Assembly: GCF_024139115.2 (NCBI RefSeq)
Contig: NC_085141.1
Span: 66,559,675-66,623,674, forward strand
Source of the DNA: Armigeres subalbatus
Lineage: Eukaryota > Arthropoda > Insecta > Diptera > Culicidae
Direction of reading: 5' to 3'
Length of the DNA stretch: 64,000 bases
The stretch's first letter is position 1. Each line of letters starts with the position of its first letter. Positions 8,999 to 19,913 of the stretch are shown here, piece after piece. The position numbers and the translations under genes were made by a program. Under the pieces are notes generated by a model. The model made no database searches. It was not told the DNA's origin and was given only the letters and a program-made list of their open reading frames with translations.

Positions 8999-11975
8999 TT
9001 ACTGCACTCGTTGGTTTTGTTCAAGACGCCACCACCGCTGCAGTTTCGACATGATCTGTTGAGATGCTGTGTTCACCGCATTCCATATAGCTTCTTCCCG
9101 GCACATCCTCTCGACGAGGTTGTCCGGGGTTGTATCCATACCACTAATAAGCAGCATGGTATTGCGTTCTACCTCGAATCGCGGGCATGCGAACATCACA
9201 TGCTCTGCCGATTCTACCTCACCTACACATTCAGGACACTCCGCAGAATCTGCGAAGCCAAACCTGTGTAGGAATTTCTTAAAGCAGCCATGTTCAGACA
9301 ACACCTGTGTTAGGTGGAAGTTGACTTGACCATGCTTCCTATCAACCCAGTTGGACACATCTGGAATCAGTCTGTGGGTCCAACGACCTTTGACTGCGGT
9401 GTCCCATGCTCTTTGCCATTTGAGCAACGAAGCTGCTCTCTTGACACGTCGCACTTGCACCGAGTCCCTTTCGTTGTAGCACTCCACATCCTCCTCTAGG
9501 AGTGTGTCAATCGGCATCATTCCAGCTATAACGCACACCGCCTCATATGATATGGTGCGATATGCGCTCGCGACACGTAAGCACATCAGCCGGTGTACTC
9601 TGATCAATTTCTTTACATTGTACTCGGCTTTTAGTGCTACGGCCCATGCCGGCACGCCATAACGGATGATAGACAATGCTACGCCAGCTATCAGCCTACG
9701 CACTTGACTATGCACCGCCGATCTGTTGGACATCATTCGTGATAAAGATTTTATCGCCAATGAAGCCCGCTGACATGCATAATCGACGTGGCTCGTAAAA
9801 TTGAGCTTATCATCGATCATCACGCCCAGATGCTTGAGAGACCTCACGGAGTTAACTGTGCAGGTCCCTACTCTTATCCTAGCCTGTTGCAACCCATGAC
9901 GGTTATGCACTACCACGACTTCCGTCTTTTGGTGTGCAAGGGATAACCGTCTCGAGTTGAGCCATTCCTCCACTCTGCCAATCGCGTATGAAGCCTTCAG
10001 TTCGACTTCGTCGAGAGTGTCACCTGCTACTTCTAGCATTACGTCATCCGCGAAGCCTTCTATCTTTACTCCGGCCGGGAGACTTAAGCGCAATACTCCG
10101 TCGTACATAATATTCCACAGAACCGGTCCGAGGATCGATCCCTGTGGAACACCCGCGGACACTACGATCGACTTTTGACCAGCATCAGTGTCGTATAACA
10201 ACACCCTATTCTGAAAATAGCTTTTCAGTATCCTGCACAGGTAATCCGGAACTCTCAATCGGTGCAGGAGTCAGCAATTGCTGCCCAGCTAGCATTGTTA
10301 AACGCGTTTTTACATCAAGTGTAATCAACGCGCAGTACCTAATACCTCTTCTGTTTAAACCTCTCGCTATCTTTGCCGTATCCGTTACCGCTCGAATTGC
10401 TTCGATGGTAGAACGGCCCTTACGGAAGCCATACTGGTTGCTAGATAAGCCACCAGCACACTCTGTATAGGCCGACAATCTATTCAGAATGACCCTCTCT
10501 AGCAGCTTTCCAGCTGTGTCGAGTAGGCAAATTGGTCTGTATGCCGAAGGATCCCCGGCTGTTTGCCAGGCTTCGGTAATAGCACCAATTTCTGCCGTTT
10601 CCATCGATCTGGGAAGTTTCCTTCGTCCATGCATCTCTGGAGGCAGCTCCTGAACATATCTGGATTGGCAAGAATGGCGTGTTTAAGGGCCAGGTTTGGA
10701 ATACCATCCGGGCCTGGCGCCTTATTGAGCTTAAGTTTTCTTGCTGCTACGATAAGCTCTTCGTTAGTCACTAGCGGTACCACGTCAACTGACTCGTAGG
10801 GAGTAGCGGGCCAGTTCGATGATTCATGCCTCGGAAACAACCCGTCTACTATTTTGGCCAACATCCCCGGAGATTTCTCAGGTGGCGTGCTATTGTCCCT
10901 AGCCATCACCATCCTGTATGCATCTCCCCATGGATTGTCGTTTGCCATCCTGCACAGCCGCTCGAAGCAGGCTCTCTTACTACATTTGATCTCGTAGTTC
11001 AGAGCTCTGCTCGCTGTCTGGAACACCCTGCGTCTCTCGACCTTATCAGCGTCTGTTCTGGCACGTCGCAGCCTTCTCTTTGCTCGAAGACAGGTTCTAC
11101 GAAGGTCTGCAATTGTGTCAGTCCACCAGTACACAGGTTGCCGGTTTCCGGGAGGTTTGGTCCTCCTAGGCATCGTCACATCGCATGCACGGGTTAGTAC
11201 ATCGATTAACTCGTCGCCACTTAATCCCGTTGTTCGCGTCTCCCATCGTAGTGATTCCTCCAAGAGTTCTGGGTTGAACTGCGAGGTGCGCCATCCTAGA
11301 TCGGCTTTGCCGATCCGCCTTGTGGCTACGGGGGTATACCGGATCATAAAACGAATTTCCTGATGATCGCTGGAGATATGCCCCTCATGAACCTCCCATT
11401 CTGGCTCCACCGTCCATCCCGCGCTGCAGAAGGTCACATCGATGCATGAATCACCGTTCGGTCCCCTGAACGTTGGCACTTGGCCTTCATTCAGCAGGAC
11501 TACGTTTAGTACCGCTAGCGACTCTAGCAGGGTATGACCTCTGGCGTTTGTGGACCGGGATCCCCAGTCCACTGCCCACGCATTGAAGTCGCCTGCTACA
11601 ACTAACGGTTTTAAGCCAGTTAGTCTTGCTGCGAGAATATCTACTACCCTAGTAAACTGCACTATACTCCACCTGGGAGGACAGTAGCAGCTACAAAAGT
11701 AAACACCGTTTACCTTTGCTATAACGAAACCCTCATCGTCAGGTGATGATATTATCTCCTGAATGGGATATCGCCCGCAAGTCCAGATGGCCACCATCTG
11801 GGACTTATCCGCAATCCAACTACCGTTACCGGCAGGGGATGCGATAAGGATCGGACAGCAAGGCTACATCAGCTTTACACTCAGTAACCGACTGTTGTAG
11901 CAGCAATTGAGCCGCCTCGCAGTGGTTCAGGTTAAGCTGTGTTACCTGCGTGTCTGGGTCCTTCTAGAGGCCGGA
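8999..11975 (-). pseudogene. R1-type ORF2: AP endonuclease and reverse transcriptase, frameshifted
   Basis: Read on the minus strand. The N-terminal frame (about 11975-10499) is an apurinic-like endonuclease with LLSDPYRIP, VVAGDFNAWAVDW and the catalytic SSDH, then the start of the RT (KLNKAPGPDGIPN, MDEGNFPDRWK). A frame change near 10560 leads into YRPICLLDTAGKLLE and NQYGFRKGRSTIEA (frame 10634-10206). Further small shifts around 10240-10320 lead to the frame 10258-8999 with SAGVPQGSILGPVLWN, the catalytic GFADDV, the thumb (LGVMIDDKLNF) and a C-terminal zinc-like CPECVGEVESAEHVMFACP. An intact protein would nick target DNA and copy its own RNA there; at least two or three indels prevent that. 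Endonuclease catalytic residues and the RT aspartates are still visible, so decay is recent to moderate. Confidence 0.9.
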
Positions 11976-13521
11976 CAAGCCTGGACACCGGTGAGGTGTC
12001 TGTTGTCTGTACCCGGGGACAGATCAGACACCTTGGTGCAGCCTGACAGGTGCGAGCTTGGTGGCCTTCAGCTCCACACCTACGGCATAGCTTACTGCGA
12101 TCAGGTCCTTTACAGTCATAAGACTTATGACCGTTGCCAAGACACCTGAAACAGGTCTGAAGCGGTTGGCTTATACTTAGCGGACATACCGACCAACCCA
12201 CTTTCAGTTTAGCCTTATCCATTACCTTTTGGCCTCAGCCTGAGGTACTTGGAATGAGGCAACCTGCATTCCGCGAAGCTTTTGCGTAACCGAACCGTAG
12301 ATTCCTGGATCTCGACATTGCACTGATCTCTCAGTGCGTCGACCAGGTCTCGAGCCTCGGTTACTTCATCCAGGCCCTTGCACTGGATGTTCGAAACTGG
12401 ACATAGGGCTCTTACTTGAACCCCATCGCCCAGGACTTCCTCTGTCAACTTTTTGTACTCAGAACTCTTCTGAGCAGCATCCCGCTTCAAGACAAGAATC
12501 ATCTCGCCTCTCCGCGTCCTTCGGATGCAGTTGACATCCTCTCCTAGGCCAGCGAGTTTGTCATTAACTCTCATGGCCTTCAAGACTTCGGCGTAGCTCT
12601 TATCGTCAGTACTGACGATAATCGCCTCACCTCTATCTTTACGCTTACCACTGACATTGGAAGGTTCACCCGTCGTCTTCTGGGCTCTACCCTTCTTAAC
12701 AGTGGCGCGTATCGCTCCGCCTGTCGCTTTCTCTGCGGTCTGCTGTCGTTGTCGTCTCGCCTTCTTGGGGTTCACGACTTCCCTCCAGGGTAGGTCTTCC
12801 TCCCGGCGAGCTTCAGTGGTCCTCACTGGTGGAGGCACTGGGTTCAACGGCTTGGGATGGCCATCCTTCTGCTCGACCTTCTTCCTTTTCGCTGACTTCG
12901 GGGCTGCGGAATTTTCGACGGCTGGTTTCAGGTTCGCCTCCTGCGTAACCTTACTCAGCTTCAGAGTCGCTCCCGTTACAGCCATCCTTTTGCGGAGTTC
13001 CTCGACCTGGCTCTCCGCCAGTCGTTTGCTCCTCGGACAAGAGACGAATTTTCAATTCCGCCTCCTCTTTGTCCTTATCCGCCTGCTTCCGCTCCTTGAC
13101 GAGTTTGCGGAGCTCTTTCTCTGCACTCTTACTGGCCTCTAGTAGGGACCTCCACTCCGTTTTGGCCTCAACTACTAGGGCACAGAGTGCCTGTACAGCA
13201 AGTTTCAAGTCCTTGCTGTAGTTAACCCGGTTGTCTAGGAAGGACATAATCACGTCGGATACTTCCGTGACTACTTCCATCGATGTGACCACCGCGTTCT
13301 TCGTGGTTCGCCATCACAGATTTGATGACGCGGGTCAGGTAGGGCCGTCCATCTTTACTTCAACCGGCACCTCCTCAGACCCTCCACGGGCTTCACCATC
13401 GCCTTCCCCGGCGATCTTTGGGGCGACCTTTCCAGGCCGCTGCGTCTGGTGAAAGGGTTCTCCTTACCACCATTCGCTTCACCTCCTTCCTTCGTCGTTT
13501 TTGTTTAATGGGATTACTCAT
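11932..13521 (-). pseudogene. R1-type ORF1: gag-like nucleic-acid-binding protein, frameshifted
   Basis: The likely start is at 13521 on minus (MSNP followed by a KRRRKE basic stretch). A coiled-coil-like, Lys/Glu-rich segment follows (frame 13292-12951, KSAEKELRKLVKERKQ). A frame change near 13030 leads to frame 12985-12215 (Lys-rich, then VRALCPVSNIQ), and another near 12220 leads to the C-terminal frame. That frame has zinc knuckles CFRCLGNGHKSYDC and CRRCGAEGHQARTC (both CX2CX4HX4C) and a third, less regular one (CLIC). Gag proteins of this kind coat the element RNA. Three frames across one domain order show this copy is broken. It lies directly upstream of ORF2, as usual in this clade. 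Confidence 0.85.
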
Positions 13522-14165
13522 GTCTGATGGGTCCCCTTGCGGCTGCTGTCGAATCCTGCTGGTGTAGTCGCCTTCACGATCCCATGGTTATCTATACATA
13601 CCTTGCGGCATGCAGGAGGCCATGCGAGGGTTGACACTTTCGTGTTCAGAGCCAGATCAGCGCTAGTCAGGGAAAAGCATCTGAGCCTACTCCCACTCAG
13701 CTGCCAGCTGAGCGACAGAATTGTACCGCGTGCTGCAAGGCCCGCCACGGTTTTAGGGGACGGAAGACAGCCTGGCCATTAGCCCATTCGCCGTTTCAGG
13801 TCGGTGTCACCCGGCCTTACTAAGAGAATAGAATAACCAGACTACCAGCCCTCGCGTTCACAATATCTCAATATCCAAAACAAGACCAATAACATACAAC
13901 CAGTATACCATAATCAGGATCTTACTGGAATCAATCCTGATGTGCCAATGGCACTCCCTGGGCTTGTGCTTTTGAAGCGGCACACAGTCGCTTTGATAGA
14001 GTCTGCTTACGGGCACTTGTGGTTTTTTGGGAGGGATTTTAACAGAGCCCACTGCTAAATCCCACCACGCCCTAGGCAGTTCTCCCTGACTCACAGACAG
14101 CTGGGGAGGGGTCGTCAAGCCCTTGGACATGGTCCATGCTGTCCCTACTGTCCCTGCTGCCCCCG

Positions 14166-14180
14166 ATGCTCGTGTGGTGT
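14166..14180. repeat. Target-site duplication, right copy (R1-type element)
   Basis: Exact repeat of 8515-8529. It marks the 5' junction of the minus-strand element and shows that the minus-strand open frame 14286-13858 runs across the junction and is not a gene. Confidence 0.9.
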
Positions 14181-14194
14181 ATATGTGTGAATAG

Positions 14195-14535
14195 TGTTTG
14201 TACCGTTCCCTCAAACATACGCGACACGATTCGGCGACTGTCGTCGTTGGTATGAAAGGATAAATGGAACATTGCTTGCAAGGCATCGCTTAGGTCTGGG
14301 GGAGCCTTAAAACTCCACTCATTCGATTATGATTTTGTCGTATGAACGGGATAGCGTTTAAAACGTTTTTTCCTTGTGGGTAATTTCAATCACTGCGACC
14401 ATTTGCTAGATCTATTGTAATATAAAGATTCCCCTAAACATACGCAACTGGCGCCGTTGGTATAGAAGCGAAAACGAAATATTGAATCGCCCAGCGACAG
14501 CCGCGTCGCGTGTGCTTGGGGAACCTTACTTCGAC
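14195..14535. repeat. Diverged duplicated segment next to the R1 5' end
   Basis: Two blocks (about 14205-14315 and 14430-14530) share CCYAAACATACGC, CGTCGTTGGTAT or CGCCGTTGGTAT, and a GGGGAGCCTTA-like end. They look like two decayed copies of one sequence in direct orientation. Function unknown. Confidence 0.35.
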
Positions 14536-14639
14536 AAACTATTACTTACTATTATTTATATGTTATGTAGAATTGAAAGATCTTTCAAATAAAAATGTTA
14601 TCCGAAGAGACGTGAAAGACCCTCGCAGTAAAAATCAAG

Positions 14640-14770
14640 ACAAGTACTGCTTAGCATTAGCATTTAGCATTTTAGTAGTTCGCACAAATTCGTAGGTGGT
14701 ACAAGCCAAGGCTATTGTATGAGAGTAGCATTACTTTCATCCGTTACCACATATATTGATTTGGTACCAG
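14640..14770. repeat. Outer part of a tRNA-like SINE family, copy 1
   Basis: The block CGCACAAATTCGTAGGTGGT...GAGAGTAGCAT is shared with 41905-41995, where it lies directly next to the rest of the repeat. Here the two parts are about 380 bp apart (14770 to 15146), so one copy carries an insertion or the other a deletion. Confidence 0.5.
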
Positions 14771-15145
14771 GGACTGAATCTAAAAGAGAATGAACAAGTC
14801 TCTCACTTATCATCTCTGTATACATATACGATATGTAGCATAGCGCGAGAGACTTTTTTCGCAAGCTGTCGTGATAGAGAACTGATTCGGGAGACTATAC
14901 CCGGGGACCATTGGCTCTGATGATGCATTTCAACTTGTTCTACACAGCTGTGCAGTAACCAACACGAAAATAAAGCGAGAATCACCATTTTTCTGTAGGG
15001 GCTGCCTATCCGATTCTGTTTTTTCGCACTTGTATACAAATTTGATAAATTTGTTATCATGGCTTATGATTCGTAACAGTTTTTGGCTCTCTTTTATCGT
15101 TGTTCGTTATCTATTGAGAGCGATTTTTGCAAACCTTGTTTGGGA
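14771..15145. other. Sequence between two parts of a repeat, nothing recognised
   Basis: Present here but absent from the related copy at 41885-42972. The 85-codon minus-strand frame shows no known domain. It may be an insertion, or original element sequence deleted elsewhere. Confidence 0.3.
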
Positions 15146-15478
15146 CTAATCACTAACTCTTAGATGGAAGCAATACATTTTCCAATAGTCGAGATCTGTC
15201 CTGGCCACGTCCTTGCGAATGCTGAGGAAGGGGAAGGACGGTTTGTTGGATACCTACTTAAGAAAGATGCAGAGAATTCTACGACTTCTCATAGGTGCCA
15301 CGGGAGGTTTTGGGATTGTGTGGAAGGTTATAACAGTAGGAATAGTTTTGGTATAACGCGAAACACAGAAAGAACTAAGATAGACATACAAAATAGGAAA
15401 GGGACGAGCCTGGAATTGATCCCATGACTTCCTGCTTATAAGGCAGAAGCGGTAGCCATTAGACCACCGAGCTCGTCA
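15146..15478 (-). mobile_element. tRNA-derived SINE, reverse orientation, copy 1
   Basis: About 330 bp matching 42008-42116 plus 42753-42972. The right end read on minus is tRNA-like (see 15403-15477). The body has CCAATAGTCGAGATCTGTCC and CATAGGTGCCACGGGAGG. The 87-codon plus-strand frame inside is a shadow. Confidence 0.65.
15403..15477 (-). ncRNA. tRNA-like SINE head (Ile-UAU-like), pseudo-tRNA
   Basis: Read on minus, the ends GACGAGC and GCTCGTC form a perfect 7-bp acceptor stem. There is an anticodon arm with loop CTTATAA (TAT at the anticodon place) and a B-box-like TCAATTCC (near GGTTCRANTCC). The D arm is poor. It is part of a repeat, so it is a Pol III promoter of a SINE and not a genuine tRNA gene. 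The same structure is at 42898-42972 with fewer differences. Confidence 0.55.
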
Positions 15479-15499
15479 AAATCAAGACAAGCACTGCTT

Positions 15500-15815
15500 C
15501 GCTATTTATCCATATCATTTAAAATATTGTAGAGTTAAACATTGATTAGGTAGACGTAGACGTTTAACGTTGGTTGATGTTGGCTTCGTCGACCTTGATC
15601 CATTGATGTCGTTTTCGGTTTTAATCCTCGACCCTGTATAACTGTCTTGCTTTTCTCTCAGAGTGAACCTTGCTGTGGTTGGGACGGATCGTGTTCCAAC
15701 CCTATTAAATTACCAAACGTTTTGATAGCTCCAGGTTCGCCCCAGCAATAAGCGAAAAATAGCAAAAAGAAACGTAGAAAAGCTAAGAATTAAGATAAAT
15801 CAGACTAGGTTAATG
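15500..15815. other. Intergenic sequence, nothing recognised
   Basis: No gene or repeat boundary was seen between the two SINEs. Confidence 0.3.
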
Positions 15816-15819
15816 TAGA

Positions 15820-16086
15820 ATGCTACTTGGAATGCCCAAGCAAGACCATGCTGAGGATGGCTGGGTTCGATTCCCGGTGCCGGTCTAGGCAATTTTTGGA
15901 TTGGAAATTATCTCGACTTCCCTGGGCATAAAAGTATCATCGTGTTAGCCTCATGATATACGAATGCAAAAATGGTAACCTGGCTTAGAAACCTCGCAGT
16001 TAATAACTGTGGAAGTGCTTAATGAATACTAAGCTGCGAGGCGGCTCTGTCCCAGTATGGGGATGTAATGCCAATAAGAAGAAGAA
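15820..16086 (+). mobile_element. Feilai-like SINE
   Basis: It contains AAGCAAGACCATGCTGAGG, the B box GGTTCGATTCCCGG, the body motifs CTCGACTTCCCTGGGC and CATCGTGTTAGCCTCATG, and the 3' block CTGCGAGGCGGCTCTGTCC. It ends AATGCCAATAAGAAGAAGAAG. It is close in sequence to the copy at 52745-53062. Confidence 0.8.
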
Positions 16087-16714
16087 GTATACAAAGGCAA
16101 AAATATAGTTTGCATCGTTATGAGAAGAGTGATTTATCCCATAGCATGATTGCAGGTAAAATGAACAGTTGTATCAAACTTACACAAATTAAGCTCGTTT
16201 TATTTCCTTCACGTGTTCATTTTACCACCTTTTCCCCTACGCCTGTTTTGACTTGATTTATGAGGTGATCTTATGAGTGCTTCGTGCCTACTTGAATGAA
16301 CTGTTTTTATGCAACTCATTGCTTCAACTAGGTATTCCCGTAGGAGGAGCTTTAACGCTGGATCTATTTCTTTTGAGAGCCTAATGAGAATCAAATAGAC
16401 AACGGTAATGATGCTTCAATTTCCATTTCAGAACTGTAATCTTATCAAACGGATTCCTGATGTATATACGTCCAATTGAAAGCAACAAAGTTACATCAAA
16501 TTATTCAATAAATTATATTCTTATCAGCTTATCAGCACGACAAGATCTATTTGGTCATCTGCTGCTCATTAATATATGGGACATTTCATAGCTCCGTATT
16601 CAATCGCTGGGCTACAGAGCAGATGATGCAGATCCACTGTGCGAAATTTTCTGATGAGTAATTATCTCAACTATTTTGGAGACAAAATATTCGCGCTAGC
16701 TCCATAATTTCTTC

Positions 16715-16805
16715 TTTGTTGGCATTACATTTCTCAATGATAGGACTTTGTCGCCTCGCACTATTGTGTTCATTGGGCACTTCCACAGTTATTAATCACA
16801 AATTC
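16715..16805 (-). mobile_element. Feilai-like SINE, 3' fragment, reverse orientation
   Basis: TTCTTCTTTGTTGGCATTACAT and GCGCCTCGCA-like words followed by GCACTTCCACAGTTATTAA are the reverse complement of the Feilai 3' end seen at 16000-16086. Confidence 0.6.
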
Positions 16806-17027
16806 ATACAAATGACTTCTGTTGCGGTATAATTTTGATAGGTTTAAAATAATAATAATACCGCTATAAGAGGTTACGATATGTACAATTTGTCAATTAA
16901 AAAAATGTCACAGCTTTGACGTTCGACACTATCTCTTAATTGTTTGAATTAAACATATTGCTACCCTTGAGAAACAATTAATTTTGTGGAGCATCATGCA
17001 AACATATTCTCACATCATCCACGCTTT

Positions 17028-17505
17028 TGCCTTTTTCGTATACTAATTACTTATACGTAAAGACTATAGGATCAATTCAGAACCGAACTTCCCATAGAAG
17101 ACTCGGAGACTCATAGTGTTACAGACCAATCGACTCAGCTCGACGGATTGAGGACACCCTGTTTGGTAGTCATCCAATTTGATCACAAAAGATTGCAATA
17201 TACGCAGAATGCGGTCTAGTTGTTTCCCAAAAAAAATTGGATCGATCGGTCACTGCATTCCAGTTATTGACAAAACATTGTTTTTGCCAAAGGTTCCCTT
17301 TGGAAAAAAAATCGAAATAGAAAAAATAAATCAGGAATTTCTGCGATGCATTCAAATGACCGCATGACATCAATTGTTGGAAATAGTGGGATCTATCCCC
17401 CAAAAAAACTAGTTTGACTTCTCTAATGATTTTTTCTCATTTTTATAATGCGCGAGAAAAGCACCACCAACGCTAGGTGGATTATTCTGTGTGTTATGTA
17501 TTATA
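17028..17505 (+). mobile_element. Interspersed repeat with hairpin 5' end (GCCTTTCTCGTA family), copy 1
   Basis: The 5' end GCCTTTTTCGTATAC...TATACGTAAAGACTATA forms a small hairpin. It is followed by CGGAGACTCATAGTG and ATCGACTCAGCTCGACG, and the 3' end is GCTAGGTGGATTATTCTG. The same 5' blocks recur at 36738 and 57300, and the 3' block at 58010 and (reversed) 47295. It is non-coding in this copy. Confidence 0.5.
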
Positions 17506-17674
17506 ACCTTGTATATCACTTTCGCTTTCATTTCGATCACACAAATATTGAGGCCATTAGAAATAAACACCACAGATGAAATAACAATTTCTTTCCGCTG
17601 ATAATGTTGAGGAAGTAAACCTGCTGCATCTTAAAATCAAGCGCATTATAATATTTTGAATTATCTAAATAACT

Positions 17675-17965
17675 CTAATGGCTCTAGATCACAATGGAAC
17701 TTGCCCTGCTTCTCAGTTTAGCGTTATATTAGGTAGCCTTTTTACAAATAATCATTTAAATCTATTCTATGCTTGTCGTTGCATGAGTATCCATCTCCGA
17801 ATTTACAACCCTACGAATTGATTGCAAAGCTAACTGACCCCCGAAATCAGAAAATCAAAATTATATATCATGTCCTTGCTACACCCGATAAATCACGCAA
17901 TAGAACACAAGTTGAAAAGCAGGTCAGGTTCCAATTGGAACATAGAGACGTTGAAGAAGAAAAGG
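17675..17965. mobile_element. Two Feilai-like 3' fragments in opposite orientation
   Basis: 17680-17800 reads as the reverse complement of a SINE end (GGCTCTAGATC, GGAACTTGCCCTGCTTCTC). 17870-17965 reads forward (GTTGAAAAGCAGGTCAGGTTCCAATTGGAAC, then GAAGAAGAAAAGG). The inverted pair is separated by about 70 bp. Confidence 0.5.
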
Positions 17966-18015
17966 ACAAAACTGATTTATTATACAAAATATTTATTAGA
18001 AAAATATATTAAGCT

Positions 18016-18290
18016 CTTTTAGTGGAATGCATTCAACCGTCTAAGACGAATTAAGTACTGTCCATTTAATTCCACCATTTAATTTTCGTTATCTTTGCAG
18101 ATACGTATTTCGACCACAACTGTGTGGTCGTCTTCAGTATCTCGTACTTGACTCGACTTGTCAAGTACGTCAAGTACGAGACACTGAAGACGACCACACA
18201 GTTGTGGTCGAAATACGTATCTGCAAAGATAACTAAAATTAGCTGGTGGAATTAAATGGACAGTACTTAATTCGTCTTAGACGGTTAAAA
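18016..18290 (-). mobile_element. Palindromic retroelement-like repeat, diverged subfamily
   Basis: Two inverted arms of about 120 bp meet near 18160. Each holds CAGATACGTATTTCGACCAC and a CACTGAAGACGACCACAC block in mirror image. The left end has the family tail GCTCTTTTAGTGGAATG. The terminal arm words (CCGTCTAAGACGAATTAAG) differ from other copies (TTGTCATAAGACGAG), so this is a separate subfamily. The flanks AAAATATATTA and AAAATATTTAT may be a decayed target duplication. Confidence 0.75.
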
Positions 18291-19780
18291 TATTTATGTA
18301 AAGCATCAACATCGTTGAGTTGCTCATTCTTAAGTGATTTGTGTGCAAGTTGTATGCAAGTTCCAAGCTGACTTTTGCACCCAGAAGTAATTTATTGTGG
18401 GAATCAGAAGCAGTTTTTTTTATTAAATAAATTGATATTAGGATTTTATAGAATTTCTTTTTAAAAAAACCTCCAGGGGATTCGAAGTCTAAGCCCCCTG
18501 TAGCTACGCTCGCTGCTGGATGGAATACAAGTATCATTCCCATCAGTCACCAGTTTTAACTGCCTTTTGACGGAAACACAGTATCATGCCAGATAATTCA
18601 ATATCAAAATCAAACAGACAATTGAACAATGATCTTGCTCTATATAGATCTAATCTTATAATTTAGATTTTGGAGACTATATGAGTGGGTGTCGAATGTT
18701 GAAGATAATAAAGGTATTTTCCAATGTGATAAACATTATTGCCCAATGATTCCGATGTCATCGCTGACATGCGTTGATCTAATTAATGTGTCGGGTCCGC
18801 TACACACCACGGCATGATTGAACCTCTTGTGCGCGGTTAAAATAGGCTGAAAGAGGAACAGTCGAAAGCTATGGAGGCAATATTGAACGCCATACTTGTA
18901 CTTGTGAGTACTGCTTGACGCCTTGGGCCTGAAAGGGTTAAGAAACAGAAAGCTAGTCTCGTTATTTGAAATAGGAGATGATTGTGATATGTAGCTAGCT
19001 TTCTCTACACGTTGGAAATGGGCGAAACACTGAAAAAGCTTATATTGGCGCATCCTTCTCTACTTAAAAACTACGGCACCGTTCAAAAAACTGAAAATTG
19101 ACAGATATGAGGGCTATTATCTCTCTTTTTTATGCATTTCACCTGTTTTCAGTGGCCAAGAAAGGCATCAATACCGCTTAAAAACTTTAATATTTTCTTA
19201 TGCGCCATGACACGGTAAACATTATTTTTGAACTAAATCACGGTTATATATAGAATAGCAACTATCATATCCAATTTTCCAACTCACTATCCCTGAGCCA
19301 GAGTGGAATAAAACAAGTAGAATAATCGAAAGATTCCACTGGTGGAAAACTATTTCCAACCTTACACAGTGCTTGTAGAAATAATATTCAACCGTCTGGA
19401 TGCAATTACTTTATGGCCGTTTTACTGTATCTAACACCACACAGACCGAAGCGGTCTCACAATAGCGTAGCAATCAAAACTGCTTCCTCTAAGGCTTCCT
19501 CTCCAGCTAGGGCAATCATCCGATGCTTCAAAGCTGTCACTAATTTAGATAACCGACACAAGTGTAACGACTTGTAATAGTCACCCGATTCAAGTGGACT
19601 TTCGCACCCATGTTATCATAGATGGATGGAGTGTTCATTGTCCAACAGATCTAGGATCTCAGTTTATCTGCCAGCCGTCGCCAAAAGATAACCAGCGATT
19701 TAACCAACACCGCTTTCTATCCCTTCAATTGTAAAATCACCGTTTATCTCATCAACGAATCTTCAATTATCTAATTACAG
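18291..19780. other. Region upstream of the SLC5 coding start
   Basis: Weak open frames (18277-18543 and 18736-19053, minus) show no domain and are not called. There are no convincing TATA/Inr pairs close to the coding start. The acceptor-like ends just before the ATG argue that the promoter lies further upstream. Confidence 0.3.
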
Positions 19781-19802
19781 GTAAACCAAAAATTGCAGCA
19801 AC

Positions 19803-19913
19803 ATGACCTCGTTCGGCGTCTGGGACTACGTGGTGGTTGTTGCCATGCTGATTATATCCTCCGCGATTGGTATTTACTACCGGTTCTCCGGTGGCAAGCA
19901 AAAAACCACAACG
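19803..19913 (+). CDS. SLC5 transporter, coding exon 1
   Basis: Encodes residues 1-37 (MTSFGVWDY..., first membrane helix with [11 protein letters not shown]). It ends in phase 0 before the donor GTAAGC. Acceptor-like AGs at 19780 and 19798 suggest an upstream noncoding exon. Confidence 0.88.

Larger units (their letters stand above)
8530..14165 (-). mobile_element. R1-clade non-LTR retrotransposon, near full length, inactivated
   Basis: A 5.6-kb LINE lies on the minus strand. The 3' end is a run of about 33 T on the plus strand (8529-8561, a poly-A tail when read on minus). Then come a 3' UTR of about 440 bp, ORF2 (endonuclease and reverse transcriptase), ORF1 (gag-like with zinc knuckles) and a 5' UTR starting CGGGGGCAGCAGGG on minus at 14165. 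A perfect 15-bp target duplication flanks it, so the copy is probably not 5' truncated. Assignment to the R1 clade rests on ORF2 motifs (GVPQGSILGP, GFADDV, C-terminal Cys-rich CPEC...H...C) and on the absence of a visible RNase H domain. The site is not the 28S rDNA target of classical R1, so it belongs to a lineage inserting elsewhere. Several frameshifts make it non-autonomous. Confidence 0.92.

Noticed and set aside
12657..13142. 161-codon plus-strand frame
   Set aside because: Antisense of the R1-type ORF1; low complexity and no domain.
13858..14286. 142-codon minus-strand open frame
   Set aside because: It crosses the exact 5' junction and target duplication of the R1-type element, so it cannot be one old gene.
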